DNA of 18,074 nucleotides from an uncultured Oscillibacter sp. (GTDB lineage: Bacteria > Bacillota > Clostridia > Oscillospirales > Oscillospiraceae). The stretch spans positions 1 to 18,074 of the forward strand of contig CAMHBH010000029.1 of the NCBI GenBank assembly GCA_946183175.1, written 5' to 3'. Made by a program: the position numbers and the translations under genes. Position 1 is the stretch's first letter, and each line of letters opens with the position of its first letter. The notes beneath the pieces are model-generated. The model saw only the letters and a program-made list of their open reading frames with translations, had not been told where the DNA came from and ran no database searches. Positions 1-5,492 of this stretch are shown piece by piece.

Positions 1-2
1 TG

Positions 3-452
3 CGAGACCGCCCCGCCGCCGTGACGGCGTTGCCGCAACCCCGCGACGCCCCCGCGAATCCGGACGGCACCCCCGGCAGTACATCCGCAAGGCCGGACGG
101 CGCGCCCGCCGCCGACAGTCCGCCTGCGACAGCCGCCCCCGACAGTATGCCCGCAAGGCCGGACGGCGCGCCCGGCAGTACGCCCGCGAATCCGGACAGC
201 GCCCCCGCGACGCCCGCGCCCGTCGACACGGCTACCCCGTCCGCCCCCGACAACGCCGGACGCGTCAATATCAATACAGCCGACCTCGCCGCGCTGTGCG
301 CCCTCCCCGGAATCGGCGAGGCCCTCGCCGGACGCGTCATCGAGTACCGGGAGGCGCACGGGCCGTTCGCAAGCCCCGACGAGATTATGAACGTCTCCGG
401 AATCGGGGCGGGGAAGTTCGCCGCGATTGAGGGCATGATTGCCACGGAATAA
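3..452 (+). CDS. ComEA-like helix-hairpin-helix DNA-binding protein, 5' truncated by window edge
   Basis: The reading frame is open to the left edge, so the GTG at position 21 is probably an internal valine and the N-terminus lies outside. About 149 residues are visible. The first ~80 are an Ala/Pro/Asp-rich low-complexity linker with imperfect repeats around ARPDGAP. The last ~62 residues form a tandem helix-hairpin-helix module: VNINTADL leads in, followed by hairpins LPGIGEALAGRV and VSGIGAGKFAAI and the linking YREAHGPFASPDEI. That is the classic C-terminus of ComEA and related (HhH)2 proteins, which bind double-stranded DNA non-specifically. In ComEA this domain sits outside the membrane and receives transforming DNA. 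The ComEA membrane anchor and SLBB domain would lie upstream and cannot be checked here, so competence is inferred. The gene ends in TAA with no terminator hairpin before the degV promoter. Confidence 0.85.
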   Translation, partial: RDRPAAVTALPQPRDAPANPDGTPGSTSARPDGAPAADSPPATAAPDSMPARPDGAPGSTPANPDSAPATPAPVDTATPSAPDNAGRVNINTADLAALCALPGIGEALAGRVIEYREAHGPFASPDEIMNVSGIGAGKFAAIEGMIATE

Positions 453-468
453 AAATCTGTTCCGGTCA

Positions 469-497
469 TTGACAAACAGGCGGTTCTATAGTATCAT
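469..497 (+). promoter_or_regulatory. sigma-A type promoter of degV
   Basis: A perfect TTGACA -35 box (469-474) is followed after exactly 17 bp by TATCAT (492-497), five of six matches to the -10 consensus. It lies in the 87-bp gap between the comEA-like gene and degV and would start transcription near 504, about 35 nt before the ATG. The downstream Shine-Dalgarno site GGGGAG (525-530) is 9 nt from the start codon. Confidence 0.8.
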
Positions 498-539
498 GTC
501 ATACAGTTTCACAAATCATGTTTCGGGGAGTGTGTCGCA

Positions 540-1385
540 ATGTGGAATATCGTCAGTGACAGCAGTTGTGACCTGCGGGCGGAGGAGTTTTCGAGTGCGT
601 GTGTCCGGTTTGAATCGGTGCCGCTGAAAATCCGCGTCGGGGAGCGGGATTTCATCGACAACGACGCCCTGCGGACGCCGGAACTTCTCCGCGCCATGCG
701 CGAGGAAAAAGGCCCGTCGTCGACGGCGTGCCCGTCTCCGGCGGCCTACGCCCGGGCCTACGAAAAGGGTACGCACACCGTCTGTTTCACGATTTCCGGG
801 AACCTGTCCGGGAGCTACAACGCCGCCGTGTCGGGCCGCGACTTACTTCTGGAAGACCACCCCGACCGGAAAGTATGCGTGATTGATTCCAAGTCCACGG
901 CGGGCGTGCCCTATCTGCTTATCCGCCGCGCAAAGGCGCTCATGGAGGCCGACCCCGAATGTGAACACTTCGAGGAAGTCTGCGCGGCGTTGCGCGTCTA
1001 CCAGGCGTCGCTCCGCACCTGCTTCACCCTCGAAAACTTCGACAACCTCATCAAAAACGGGCGTATGCGTCCGCTCGTCGGGACGCTCCTCCACTCGCTG
1101 GGCATCCACGTCGTGGCAATCGGCACGACGCAGGGCAGCATACAGGTCGTGGGCAAGGCGCGCGGGGAGAGCAAGACGCACAAAGTCATGGTCGACATCA
1201 TGAACGCGAGCAAGGACTGCACGGGGGCCTCCGTCATGATTCACCACTGTGAGAACCTCGCCGGGGCCCTGAAACTCAAAGAGGCAATCTTGAAAGAACT
1301 GGCCGTCAAGAGCGTGGAAATCATGCCGTGTCGCGGGCTGAACAGCTTCTACGCCATGGAAAAGGGCCTCATCGTCGGATACTGA
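540..1385 (+). CDS. DegV family fatty-acid-binding protein (FakB-like)
   Basis: This 281-aa protein has the full length of the DegV family. DegV/FakB proteins hold a fatty acid in a buried pocket; FakB members present it to the kinase FakA, giving acyl-phosphate for phospholipid synthesis. Family landmarks appear in order: SDSSCDL at residues 6-12, STACPSPAAY at 61-70 (the usual T-S-x-P-S site), TISGNLSGSYNAA at 84-96, VIDSKST at 114-120 and FDNLIKNGRM at 167-176, the DegV version of the K-x-GR turn. The ATG at 540 has GGGGAG 9 nt upstream and a near-consensus promoter. It is monocistronic, ending in a strong terminator. No fakA-like gene is in the window. Which DegV paralogue this is, and its lipid preference, cannot be read from the sequence. 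Confidence 0.93.
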   Translation: MWNIVSDSSCDLRAEEFSSACVRFESVPLKIRVGERDFIDNDALRTPELLRAMREEKGPSSTACPSPAAYARAYEKGTHTVCFTISGNLSGSYNAAVSGRDLLLEDHPDRKVCVIDSKSTAGVPYLLIRRAKALMEADPECEHFEEVCAALRVYQASLRTCFTLENFDNLIKNGRMRPLVGTLLHSLGIHVVAIGTTQGSIQVVGKARGESKTHKVMVDIMNASKDCTGASVMIHHCENLAGALKLKEAILKELAVKSVEIMPCRGLNSFYAMEKGLIVGY

Positions 1386-1393
1386 CACAACGA

Positions 1394-1425
1394 ACGCACA
1401 GCCCCGGCGGGCCGTGCGTTTTATT
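1394..1425 (+). terminator. rho-independent terminator of degV
   Basis: Arms ACGCAC (1394-1399) and GTGCGT (1414-1419), plus GCCC (1401-1404) and GGGC (1409-1412), form a 10-bp stem with one A-C mismatch and a CGGC loop, followed by TTTATT. It lies just after the degV stop codon. Without the T-run, the reverse orientation could partly serve abrB. Confidence 0.82.
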
Positions 1426-1482
1426 CGTGTCGCATATGTTCGTTGTACGCGCCCCGGAAGGCGCTCCGGCAGGCGGACGGAA

Positions 1483-1749
1483 TCAGAGCGCGACTTCGTC
1501 GGGCGCGGCGAGGCGCTGGAGTTCGCCGAGGCAGTTGGCGCAGATGTTCTTGCCGTGGAACGTGTGGATTCCGGTGTCCTCGTTGCAGAAAATGCAACTG
1601 GGCGCGTATTTTTTCAGAATGACGGACGAGCCGTCGACATAGATTTCCAGAGAATCGCGTTCCGCGATATCGAGCGTGCGGCGCATTTCGATGGGCAGTA
1701 CGATTCGCCCGAGTTCGTCGACTCTTCTTACAATTCCGGTGGATTTCAC
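1483..1749 (-). CDS. abrB: AbrB family transition-state regulator
   Basis: An 88-aa protein whose first ~48 residues are an AbrB/SpoVT swapped-hairpin DNA-binding domain: MKSTGIVRRVDELGRIVLPI, then EMRRTLDIAERDSLEIYV and VILKKY, almost the textbook AbrB N-terminus. AbrB proteins bind AT-rich promoters and repress post-exponential genes. The C-terminal half differs from the Bacillus subtilis protein: C52-x2-C55 and C70-x2-C73 form a putative zinc ribbon (CIFCNEDTG, GKNICANCLGEL), a layout I recall from clostridial AbrB homologues. Translation starts at GTG 1749, chosen because GGAAGGAG (1757-1764, minus strand) sits 7 nt upstream. The gene is divergent from spmA, and the AT-rich island between them is a natural place for autoregulation. 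Confidence 0.92.
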   Translation of the reverse strand: MKSTGIVRRVDELGRIVLPIEMRRTLDIAERDSLEIYVDGSSVILKKYAPSCIFCNEDTGIHTFHGKNICANCLGELQRLAAPDEVAL

Positions 1750-1874
1750 GATGTAACTCCTTCCAGTGTGCGGTTCCCCGTGGGGATTGTGTATAGTGGT
1801 ACCGTCCCGACTGTCGCCTCGCGTCCACTGCCCCGGTCAGCGCACGCCGGGCGGCGGTCTCTGGAACTGGGAAA

Positions 1875-1904
1875 AACATAACATAGTCTGTAATAATTTG
1901 TCAA
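1875..1904 (-). promoter_or_regulatory. candidate abrB promoter
   Basis: On the minus strand a perfect TTGACA (1899-1904) is followed after 18 bp by TATGTT (1875-1880), four of six -10 matches. It would give a leader of about 115 nt before the abrB GTG. The -35 box lies in the AT-rich island shared with spmA. Confidence 0.55.
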
Positions 1905-1944
1905 TTACAAAGTGAAAACTTTTTGTGAACAATTTGTAAAAGTT

Positions 1945-1973
1945 TTGAAATGTGAACAAATTATGAATATTTT
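1945..1973 (+). promoter_or_regulatory. candidate promoter of spmA-spmB
   Basis: TTGAAA (1945-1950) and TATTTT (1968-1973) are separated by 17 bp, with five and four matches to the vegetative consensus. The start would fall near 1980, before AAGGAG (1997-2002) and the ATG at 2012. SpmA/SpmB in Bacillus are made during sporulation under a mother-cell sigma factor; I could not find a convincing sporulation-type promoter here. Confidence 0.35.
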
Positions 1974-2011
1974 AGGCTGTTTTTACCAGAATTTGCAAGG
2001 AGTGGGAAACA

Positions 2012-2725
2012 ATGGCACTGTCTATCATCTGGACGGGACTTGTCACGGTCTCGCTGGTGTGCGGAGTTGCGACCGGGCGCGCGGACGCGGTATCGGCGGC
2101 GGCGCTGTCGGGGGCGTCGGAGGCCGTGACGCTGTGCGTGTCGATGGCGGGGGCGCTCATGCTGTGGAATGGCGTGATGGAACTGTTGCGGGCGTCGGGA
2201 CTTGCGGCGGGGGTGTCGAGACTGTTCCGGCCTGTTCTGCGGCGGCTGTTCCCGGCGGCGGGACGCGACGGCGATACCCTCTCGGCGCTCTCGGCGAATC
2301 TGACGGCGAATCTGCTGGGCCTCGGCAACGCCGCGACGCCGTTCGGAATCCGGGCGGCGGAGCGGATGTCGCGCGGGCTGGACGGCGTCGCGAGTGACGA
2401 GCTCTGCCGCCTCGTGGTACTCAATACGGCGTCCGTACAGCTCTTCCCGGCGACGGTGGCCTCGTTGCGGAGCGCGGCGGGGTGCGCGACGCCGCTGGAC
2501 ATCCTCCCGGCGGTGTGGCTGACTTCTGTCGCCTCCGTCACTGCGGGACTGTGCGCCGAACGCGTCCTGTCGCGTGTCGCGACACGCCCCGGAATCAGGG
2601 ACAAACGCCGCCTGTCCGGTGCTGGGGAGTACGAAAGCGGGGACAACAGCCGCCTGTCCCGCGCCGCGACACGTCCCGGAAACGGGGGCGAAAGTGCCGA
2701 ACGCGCCGGGGGGCGTACTGCATGA
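2012..2725 (+). CDS. spmA: Spore maturation protein A
   Basis: This 237-aa integral membrane protein matches SpmA over its first ~190 residues: an N-terminal hydrophobic segment, SGASEAVTLCVSMAGALMLW, the FRPVLRRLFP segment, and NLTANLLGLGNAATPFGI at residues 96-113, the most conserved SpmA stretch, then VLNTASVQLFPATVASLR. SpmA and SpmB belong to the nucleoside-recognition (Gate) membrane family and are needed in Bacillus subtilis for full spore-core dehydration and heat resistance. AAGGAG lies 9 nt before the ATG. The protein is ~40 residues longer than B. subtilis SpmA: the tail after residue 188 is polar and repetitive (two copies of RLSR.ATRPG) and looks like a recent DNA duplication. 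Its stop overlaps the spmB start, so the pair is translationally coupled. Confidence 0.92.
   Translation: MALSIIWTGLVTVSLVCGVATGRADAVSAAALSGASEAVTLCVSMAGALMLWNGVMELLRASGLAAGVSRLFRPVLRRLFPAAGRDGDTLSALSANLTANLLGLGNAATPFGIRAAERMSRGLDGVASDELCRLVVLNTASVQLFPATVASLRSAAGCATPLDILPAVWLTSVASVTAGLCAERVLSRVATRPGIRDKRRLSGAGEYESGDNSRLSRAATRPGNGGESAERAGGRTA
2565..2687 (+). repeat. degenerate direct repeat in the 3' end of spmA
   Basis: Two copies of a ~36-bp unit (2565-2600 and 2652-2687) share CGCGACACG, CCCGGAA and a G-rich end. A GGGACAA...CCGCCTGTCC block follows the first copy and a near copy of it precedes the second. A perfect 12-bp palindrome, GTGTCGCGACAC (2574-2585), lies in the first copy. It encodes the extra C-terminal tail of SpmA. 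Confidence 0.6.
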
Positions 2726-3234
2726 CGTTATTGTTGCCGCTGTTACTCTCGGGCGTCGGCCTCTGCGGACTGTGGCGGCGCGCCGATGTCTACTCGTCCC
2801 TGACGCGCGGCGCGGAAGACGGCCTCCGCGTCCTTGGGCGCGTCCTCCCCGCCCTCGTGACGCTGTTGCCCGCCGTCGCGATGTTCCGCGCCTCGGGGGC
2901 TATGGAGTTGCTGTCGGCGTACTGCGCCCCGCTCTGGGCCGCGCTGGGAATCCCGCCCGAAACCGCGCCGTTACTGCTTGTCCGCCCGGTATCCGGAAGC
3001 GGCGCGCTCGCCGTCGCCGGGGAACTCATCCGCGCCTACGGCCCCGACAGTACCATTGGGCGTACAGCCGCGGTCATGCTCGGGAGTACGGAGACGACCT
3101 TCTACACCGTCGCGGTCTACTTCGGCGCGGCGGGCGTCCGGCGCACCCGCCACGCGATTCCGGCGGCGCTCGCCGCCGACTTGACAGGCTTTATCGTCGC
3201 CGCGCTTACGGTACGGCTCTTTTTCCCGGAATAG
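2722..3234 (+). CDS. spmB: Spore maturation protein B
   Basis: A 170-aa membrane protein of about the usual SpmB length, with family landmarks RPVSGSGAL at residues 88-96 and MLGSTETTFYTVAVYFG at 119-135, between hydrophobic helices at both ends. The frame is open upstream to a GTG at 2482, but that part is a shadow of spmA. The ATG at 2722 is the true start: it overlaps the spmA stop as ATGA, has a G-rich ribosome site nearby, and the SpmB homology begins there. With SpmA it would act in the spore membrane during core dehydration. The presence of both genes suggests a spore-former or a recent descendant. Confidence 0.92.
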   Translation: MTLLLPLLLSGVGLCGLWRRADVYSSLTRGAEDGLRVLGRVLPALVTLLPAVAMFRASGAMELLSAYCAPLWAALGIPPETAPLLLVRPVSGSGALAVAGELIRAYGPDSTIGRTAAVMLGSTETTFYTVAVYFGAAGVRRTRHAIPAALAADLTGFIVAALTVRLFFPE

Positions 3235-3303
3235 GCGCGGGAAATAACGCGCACAATTTCCCGAAAGGGGCGCGTTCCGGACAGGAGACAGCCCCACGGG
3301 CGC

Positions 3304-3334
3304 AAAAAACCGGAGACGGCGTAAACCGTCTCCG
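3304..3334 (-). terminator. rho-independent terminator of the SLH protein gene
   Basis: Read on the minus strand, a perfect 9-bp stem (arms 3326-3334 and 3311-3319, CGGAGACGG type) with a 6-nt loop is followed by six T residues (complement of 3304-3309). It lies 7 bp beyond the stop codon of the SLH gene. spmB converges from the other side but has no T-run of its own; it has only a weak hairpin, GGGAAAT/ATTTCCC, at 3239-3262. Confidence 0.85.
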
Positions 3335-3340
3335 AAACGC

Positions 3341-4156
3341 TTAGGCCTTGGCGCGATAGAGAATCGTCACGATGTCCGCGCGCGTACAGGGCACCGACGC
3401 CCCGCCCGCGAAACCGGTCATGAGCTTCTTTACGTTCGCCCACTTGACGGCTTCGGCCTCGGTGGCGTTGGGCTTGCCCTCGGAGCGGAGCAGATACGTC
3501 AGCACTTCCCCGCGCGTACAGGGCGCGGTCGGCTCGAATGTCGTGGCGGTCTTGCCCTGCATAATGCCCTGTTCGACGGCCCAGAGAATCGCCTTGTAGA
3601 ACGGGCCGTCCGTCACGTCCGTGAACGGGCTCTTCGTGCTCTTGGGGTTCGGGGAACCGTTCGCGCGCCACAGGAATGTAGCGGCGTGGCCCCGGTGACA
3701 CGGATTCCCCGGCGTGAACGTGGTCTCGGTCGTGCCGCTCGTGATACCCTTCTGTACGGCCCACGCGACCGCCTCGGCGTAGTACGCGTTCGCCGGTACG
3801 TCCGTAAAGGCGCTGGCCTTCGCGGCGCTACTCGTCGGCTTCGCGGCGGTCGTCGGCTTGACCGTAGTCGTCGCGGCGGTCGTCGTCGGCTTGACGGAAG
3901 TCGTCGCCGTCGTGGGCTTGGCGGCGGTGGTCGTCGTAGGCTTCGCGGCGGTCGGCTTGGCGGCGGTCGTCGCCGTGGGTTTCGCGGCGGTACCCGTCGC
4001 GCTGGCGTTGTTGGGCTTGTTGCCGAATAACCCCCCGAACAGCCCGCGCTTTTCGCCGTCCGACGACGCCCCGGCGGCGTTCGCCGCGGTATTCGCCGCG
4101 TGTTCCTTGATTTTGTTGCTCAGCGCGTTGAACTTCTCCTTCTTATCGTCTGCCAT
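3341..4156 (-). CDS. S-layer homology (SLH) repeat protein without a visible signal peptide
   Basis: A 271-aa protein with three parts. Residues 1-50 are charged, then Gly/Phe-rich (GLFGGLFGNK). Residues ~52-113 are a Thr/Ala/Lys/Pro linker of AAKPT-type repeats. Residues ~116-271 carry three SLH repeats: FTDV...GITSGTTETTFTPG, FTDVTDGPFYKAILWAVEQG, and a third lacking the FTDV lead; each has a PC(T/H)R(G/A) turn before a helix like FLWRA, YLLRS and ILYRA. SLH domains normally anchor exported proteins to pyruvylated wall polymers. The N-terminus MADDKKEKFNALSNKIKEHA has no hydrophobic signal, so export by the general pathway is not supported; this may be a cytoplasmic or unconventionally exported protein. 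GGAAAGGAAG sits 8 nt before the ATG. It has its own promoter and terminator, hence a separate unit. Confidence 0.9.
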   Translation of the reverse strand: MADDKKEKFNALSNKIKEHAANTAANAAGASSDGEKRGLFGGLFGNKPNNASATGTAAKPTATTAAKPTAAKPTTTTAAKPTTATTSVKPTTTAATTTVKPTTAAKPTSSAAKASAFTDVPANAYYAEAVAWAVQKGITSGTTETTFTPGNPCHRGHAATFLWRANGSPNPKSTKSPFTDVTDGPFYKAILWAVEQGIMQGKTATTFEPTAPCTRGEVLTYLLRSEGKPNATEAEAVKWANVKKLMTGFAGGASVPCTRADIVTILYRAKA

Positions 4157-4209
4157 GCTCTGCGCTTCCTTTCCGTTACGTCGTGACAGGCTTCAAAACC
4201 TGTTGCCCT

Positions 4210-4238
4210 ATTGTAGCCCCGATGTCAGAAAATAGCAA
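4210..4238 (-). promoter_or_regulatory. promoter of the SLH protein gene
   Basis: On the minus strand TTGCTA (4233-4238) and TACAAT (4210-4215) are separated by 17 bp, four and five matches to consensus. An A-tract just upstream (complement of 4242-4248) could act as an UP element. Start to ATG distance would be about 48 nt. Confidence 0.65.
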
Positions 4239-4248
4239 GCGTTTTTTT

Positions 4249-4273
4249 ACGCCGCGTCAGCCCGACGCGGCGT
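4249..4273. other. strong GC-rich inverted repeat at the end of the large minus-strand cluster
   Basis: A perfect 10-bp stem, ACGCCGCGTC (4249-4258) and GACGCGGCGT (4264-4273), with a 5-nt loop. It sits 4 bp beyond the stop of the 51-aa gene. In the minus-strand transcript it is followed by seven A residues rather than U, so it is not a textbook intrinsic terminator, though its position suggests a transcript end or 3' protective hairpin. Confidence 0.55.
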
Positions 4274-4277
4274 CCTG

Positions 4278-4433
4278 TTATTGAATGTGCTCTTCACAGA
4301 AGTTATCCAGTACGCGGAACCCCATTTCCCCGGGCTCCGCCACCGGATAGCGCGCTATCGTCTCCGGGTCGTAGAGCGGGCAAAGCCGCTTCTCGGGCTC
4401 GATACGCAGTACGGGCGTCTTGTCTTTCGCCAC
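4278..4433 (-). CDS. small protein of unknown function, 51 aa
   Basis: I do not recognise this protein. The frame starts at GTG 4433, reading MAKDKTPVLRIEPEKRLCPL and ending NFCEEHIQ before a TAA. The case for a real gene: GGGGGTGAT (4437-4445, minus strand) lies 3 nt before the GTG and matches the extended Shine-Dalgarno sequence, with its GG core about 7 nt from the start; the codons fit the window; and it lies at the end of the co-directional cluster, 107 bp after the secreted hydrolase gene. It is acidic, soluble, has Cys18 and Cys46, and no membrane segment. It may be the last gene of the operon or an independent small gene. Confidence 0.6.
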   Translation of the reverse strand: MAKDKTPVLRIEPEKRLCPLYDPETIARYPVAEPGEMGFRVLDNFCEEHIQ

Positions 4434-4450
4434 GCAATCACCCCCGCGAT

Positions 4451-4520
4451 AGTATGCGCGGGTCAGCGGGGACTATTCCGGCGGTACCAGACGGGCGCGG
4501 CGGAAGTATGCGCGGGTCAG
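4451..4520. repeat. 16-bp direct repeat in the gap before the 51-aa gene
   Basis: AGTATGCGCGGGTCAG occurs at 4451-4466 and again at 4505-4520, 54 bp apart, within the 107-bp gap. A second shared block, ACGGGCGCGGCG, also occurs twice nearby. The period is a multiple of three and both copies read LTRAY(F/Y)R in the same minus-strand frame, separated by a TAG. It may be a small duplication or a paired protein- or RNA-binding site. Confidence 0.6.
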
Positions 4521-4540
4521 TACGGGCGCGGCGCGAACTG

Positions 4541-5482
4541 TCAGTAGGGCCAGTCCCATTGCACGACGCCGCCGGATATCGCCGTTTTGAGTTCCGTCAC
4601 GGTGCCCCGGCGCGAACTCTCCAGCGCACACAACCAAGTATCGCGTGACAGCGGCGGTATCTCCTTGGCCTGGTCGAACGCCGCCGGGTTTGTAATCCGC
4701 GTCCGCACGGCCCGGTAAATCTTCGACGCCCGACAGCTTGTAATGCCGTAGCCGCCGTTGACGTTCGTCCCGGAACCGTTCGAGGACCAGTACGTGATGA
4801 TGTCGTCGCGTTTGCCGTTGAGCGTCGACCGGGTACGGCTCAGGAAAATGACCATGTGTCCGGTCTCGGCGGCGGTCTCGTCCGCGCCTATGTGACGGTT
4901 CCAGAAGAGTTTCACGAAATCGCCCTTCTGTACGCTCTCCCAGCGCTCCCAGTAGGCGGTGGCCGTGGCGTACTCGTCCCGGCTCCCGATATACAGATTC
5001 TTCCCGGCCCCCAGCCGCGCCGCAAGTACGGCGAACCCGGGGCCGTTGGCGTTGGCGCGCCCCCAACACCCTTCGCCGTCGGACTGTACGGGCCACGCGG
5101 TGCCCTCTACGGTGTACGGCTTCAGGTTTCGCCACGCCGCCGGGGATATGACGCGGTTCGTGTCCCAGTCGGAGAGCGCCTTCAACAGCGCCATGTAACA
5201 GGCCTCCGAACAGAACGACGGGCGCAGTACGGACAAGTCCCAGACCGGGTAGCCGTCCCGGAGTGACAGCGCCTGTTCCATGCCGTCCCAGGCCGTCCGC
5301 ACGAACAGCGGACTGTATTCCTTTTTGGTATAGTACCCGCCGCCGTCTACGAACTGGTCGATATTCCGGATTAAAATACTCCGAAATTCCTCGGCGGGGT
5401 CGGCGGCGCGCGCCGCCGGAATCCCGGAAAGCGCGCTCAACAGCGCCAGTAACAGCACGCCCGCGCGCCGGAAAAGTTTCAT
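4541..5482 (-). CDS. secreted protein, candidate papain-like/NlpC-type cysteine hydrolase
   Basis: A 313-aa protein with a clear signal peptide: MKLFRR, a hydrophobic core to about residue 19, and AARA-A as the likely cleavage site near residue 26. The mature part has a layout seen in papain-fold peptidases and amidases: a Cys at the start of a helix (PSFCSEACYMALLKAL, Cys91), GDFVKLFW at 187-194, GHMVIFLS with His209 on a strand, and YWSSNGSG at 231-238 offering a polar third residue (Asn235). I recall this C / GDF / GH / YWSS order from uncharacterised exported hydrolases but cannot name a family, so catalysis is inferred. TAGGAGG (5489-5495) overlaps the stop of the upstream GAP1-like gene and lies 6 nt before the ATG, so the gene is part of the cluster and probably acts on the envelope or on an extracellular partner. 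Confidence 0.7.
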   Translation of the reverse strand: MKLFRRAGVLLLALLSALSGIPAARAADPAEEFRSILIRNIDQFVDGGGYYTKKEYSPLFVRTAWDGMEQALSLRDGYPVWDLSVLRPSFCSEACYMALLKALSDWDTNRVISPAAWRNLKPYTVEGTAWPVQSDGEGCWGRANANGPGFAVLAARLGAGKNLYIGSRDEYATATAYWERWESVQKGDFVKLFWNRHIGADETAAETGHMVIFLSRTRSTLNGKRDDIITYWSSNGSGTNVNGGYGITSCRASKIYRAVRTRITNPAAFDQAKEIPPLSRDTWLCALESSRRGTVTELKTAISGGVVQWDWPY

Positions 5483-5492
5483 GGATAGCCTC

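Larger units (their letters stand above)
1871..1990. promoter_or_regulatory. AT-rich divergent regulatory island with inverted and direct repeats
   Basis: This stretch is strikingly AT-rich in a GC-rich window. It carries a perfect 9-bp inverted repeat, AAAACTTTT (1915-1923) and AAAAGTTTT (1938-1946), with a 14-nt gap, and a 9-bp direct repeat TGTGAACAA at 1924-1932 and 1951-1959, 27 bp apart. AbrB proteins favour AT-rich, loosely conserved sites, so this is a plausible AbrB operator; that assignment is inference. A candidate spmA promoter overlaps it. Confidence 0.5.

Noticed and set aside
1786..1815. Second promoter for abrB (GCGACA, 16 bp, TATACA on the minus strand)
   Set aside because: Only four of six matches in each box; the upstream TTGACA site is better.
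2482..2721. GTG-started N-terminal extension of the spmB frame
   Set aside because: It is a shadow of the spmA 3' end; SpmB homology and the ATGA coupling start at 2722.
2574..3344. 256-aa plus-strand frame over spmA-spmB
   Set aside because: Arg/Pro-rich out-of-frame reading of spmB with no recognisable features.
3858..4235. 125-aa hydrophobic plus-strand frame opposite the SLH linker
   Set aside because: It is the antisense of the Thr/Ala/Lys/Pro repeat, giving artificial Val/Ala runs; the minus-strand SLH gene is certain.
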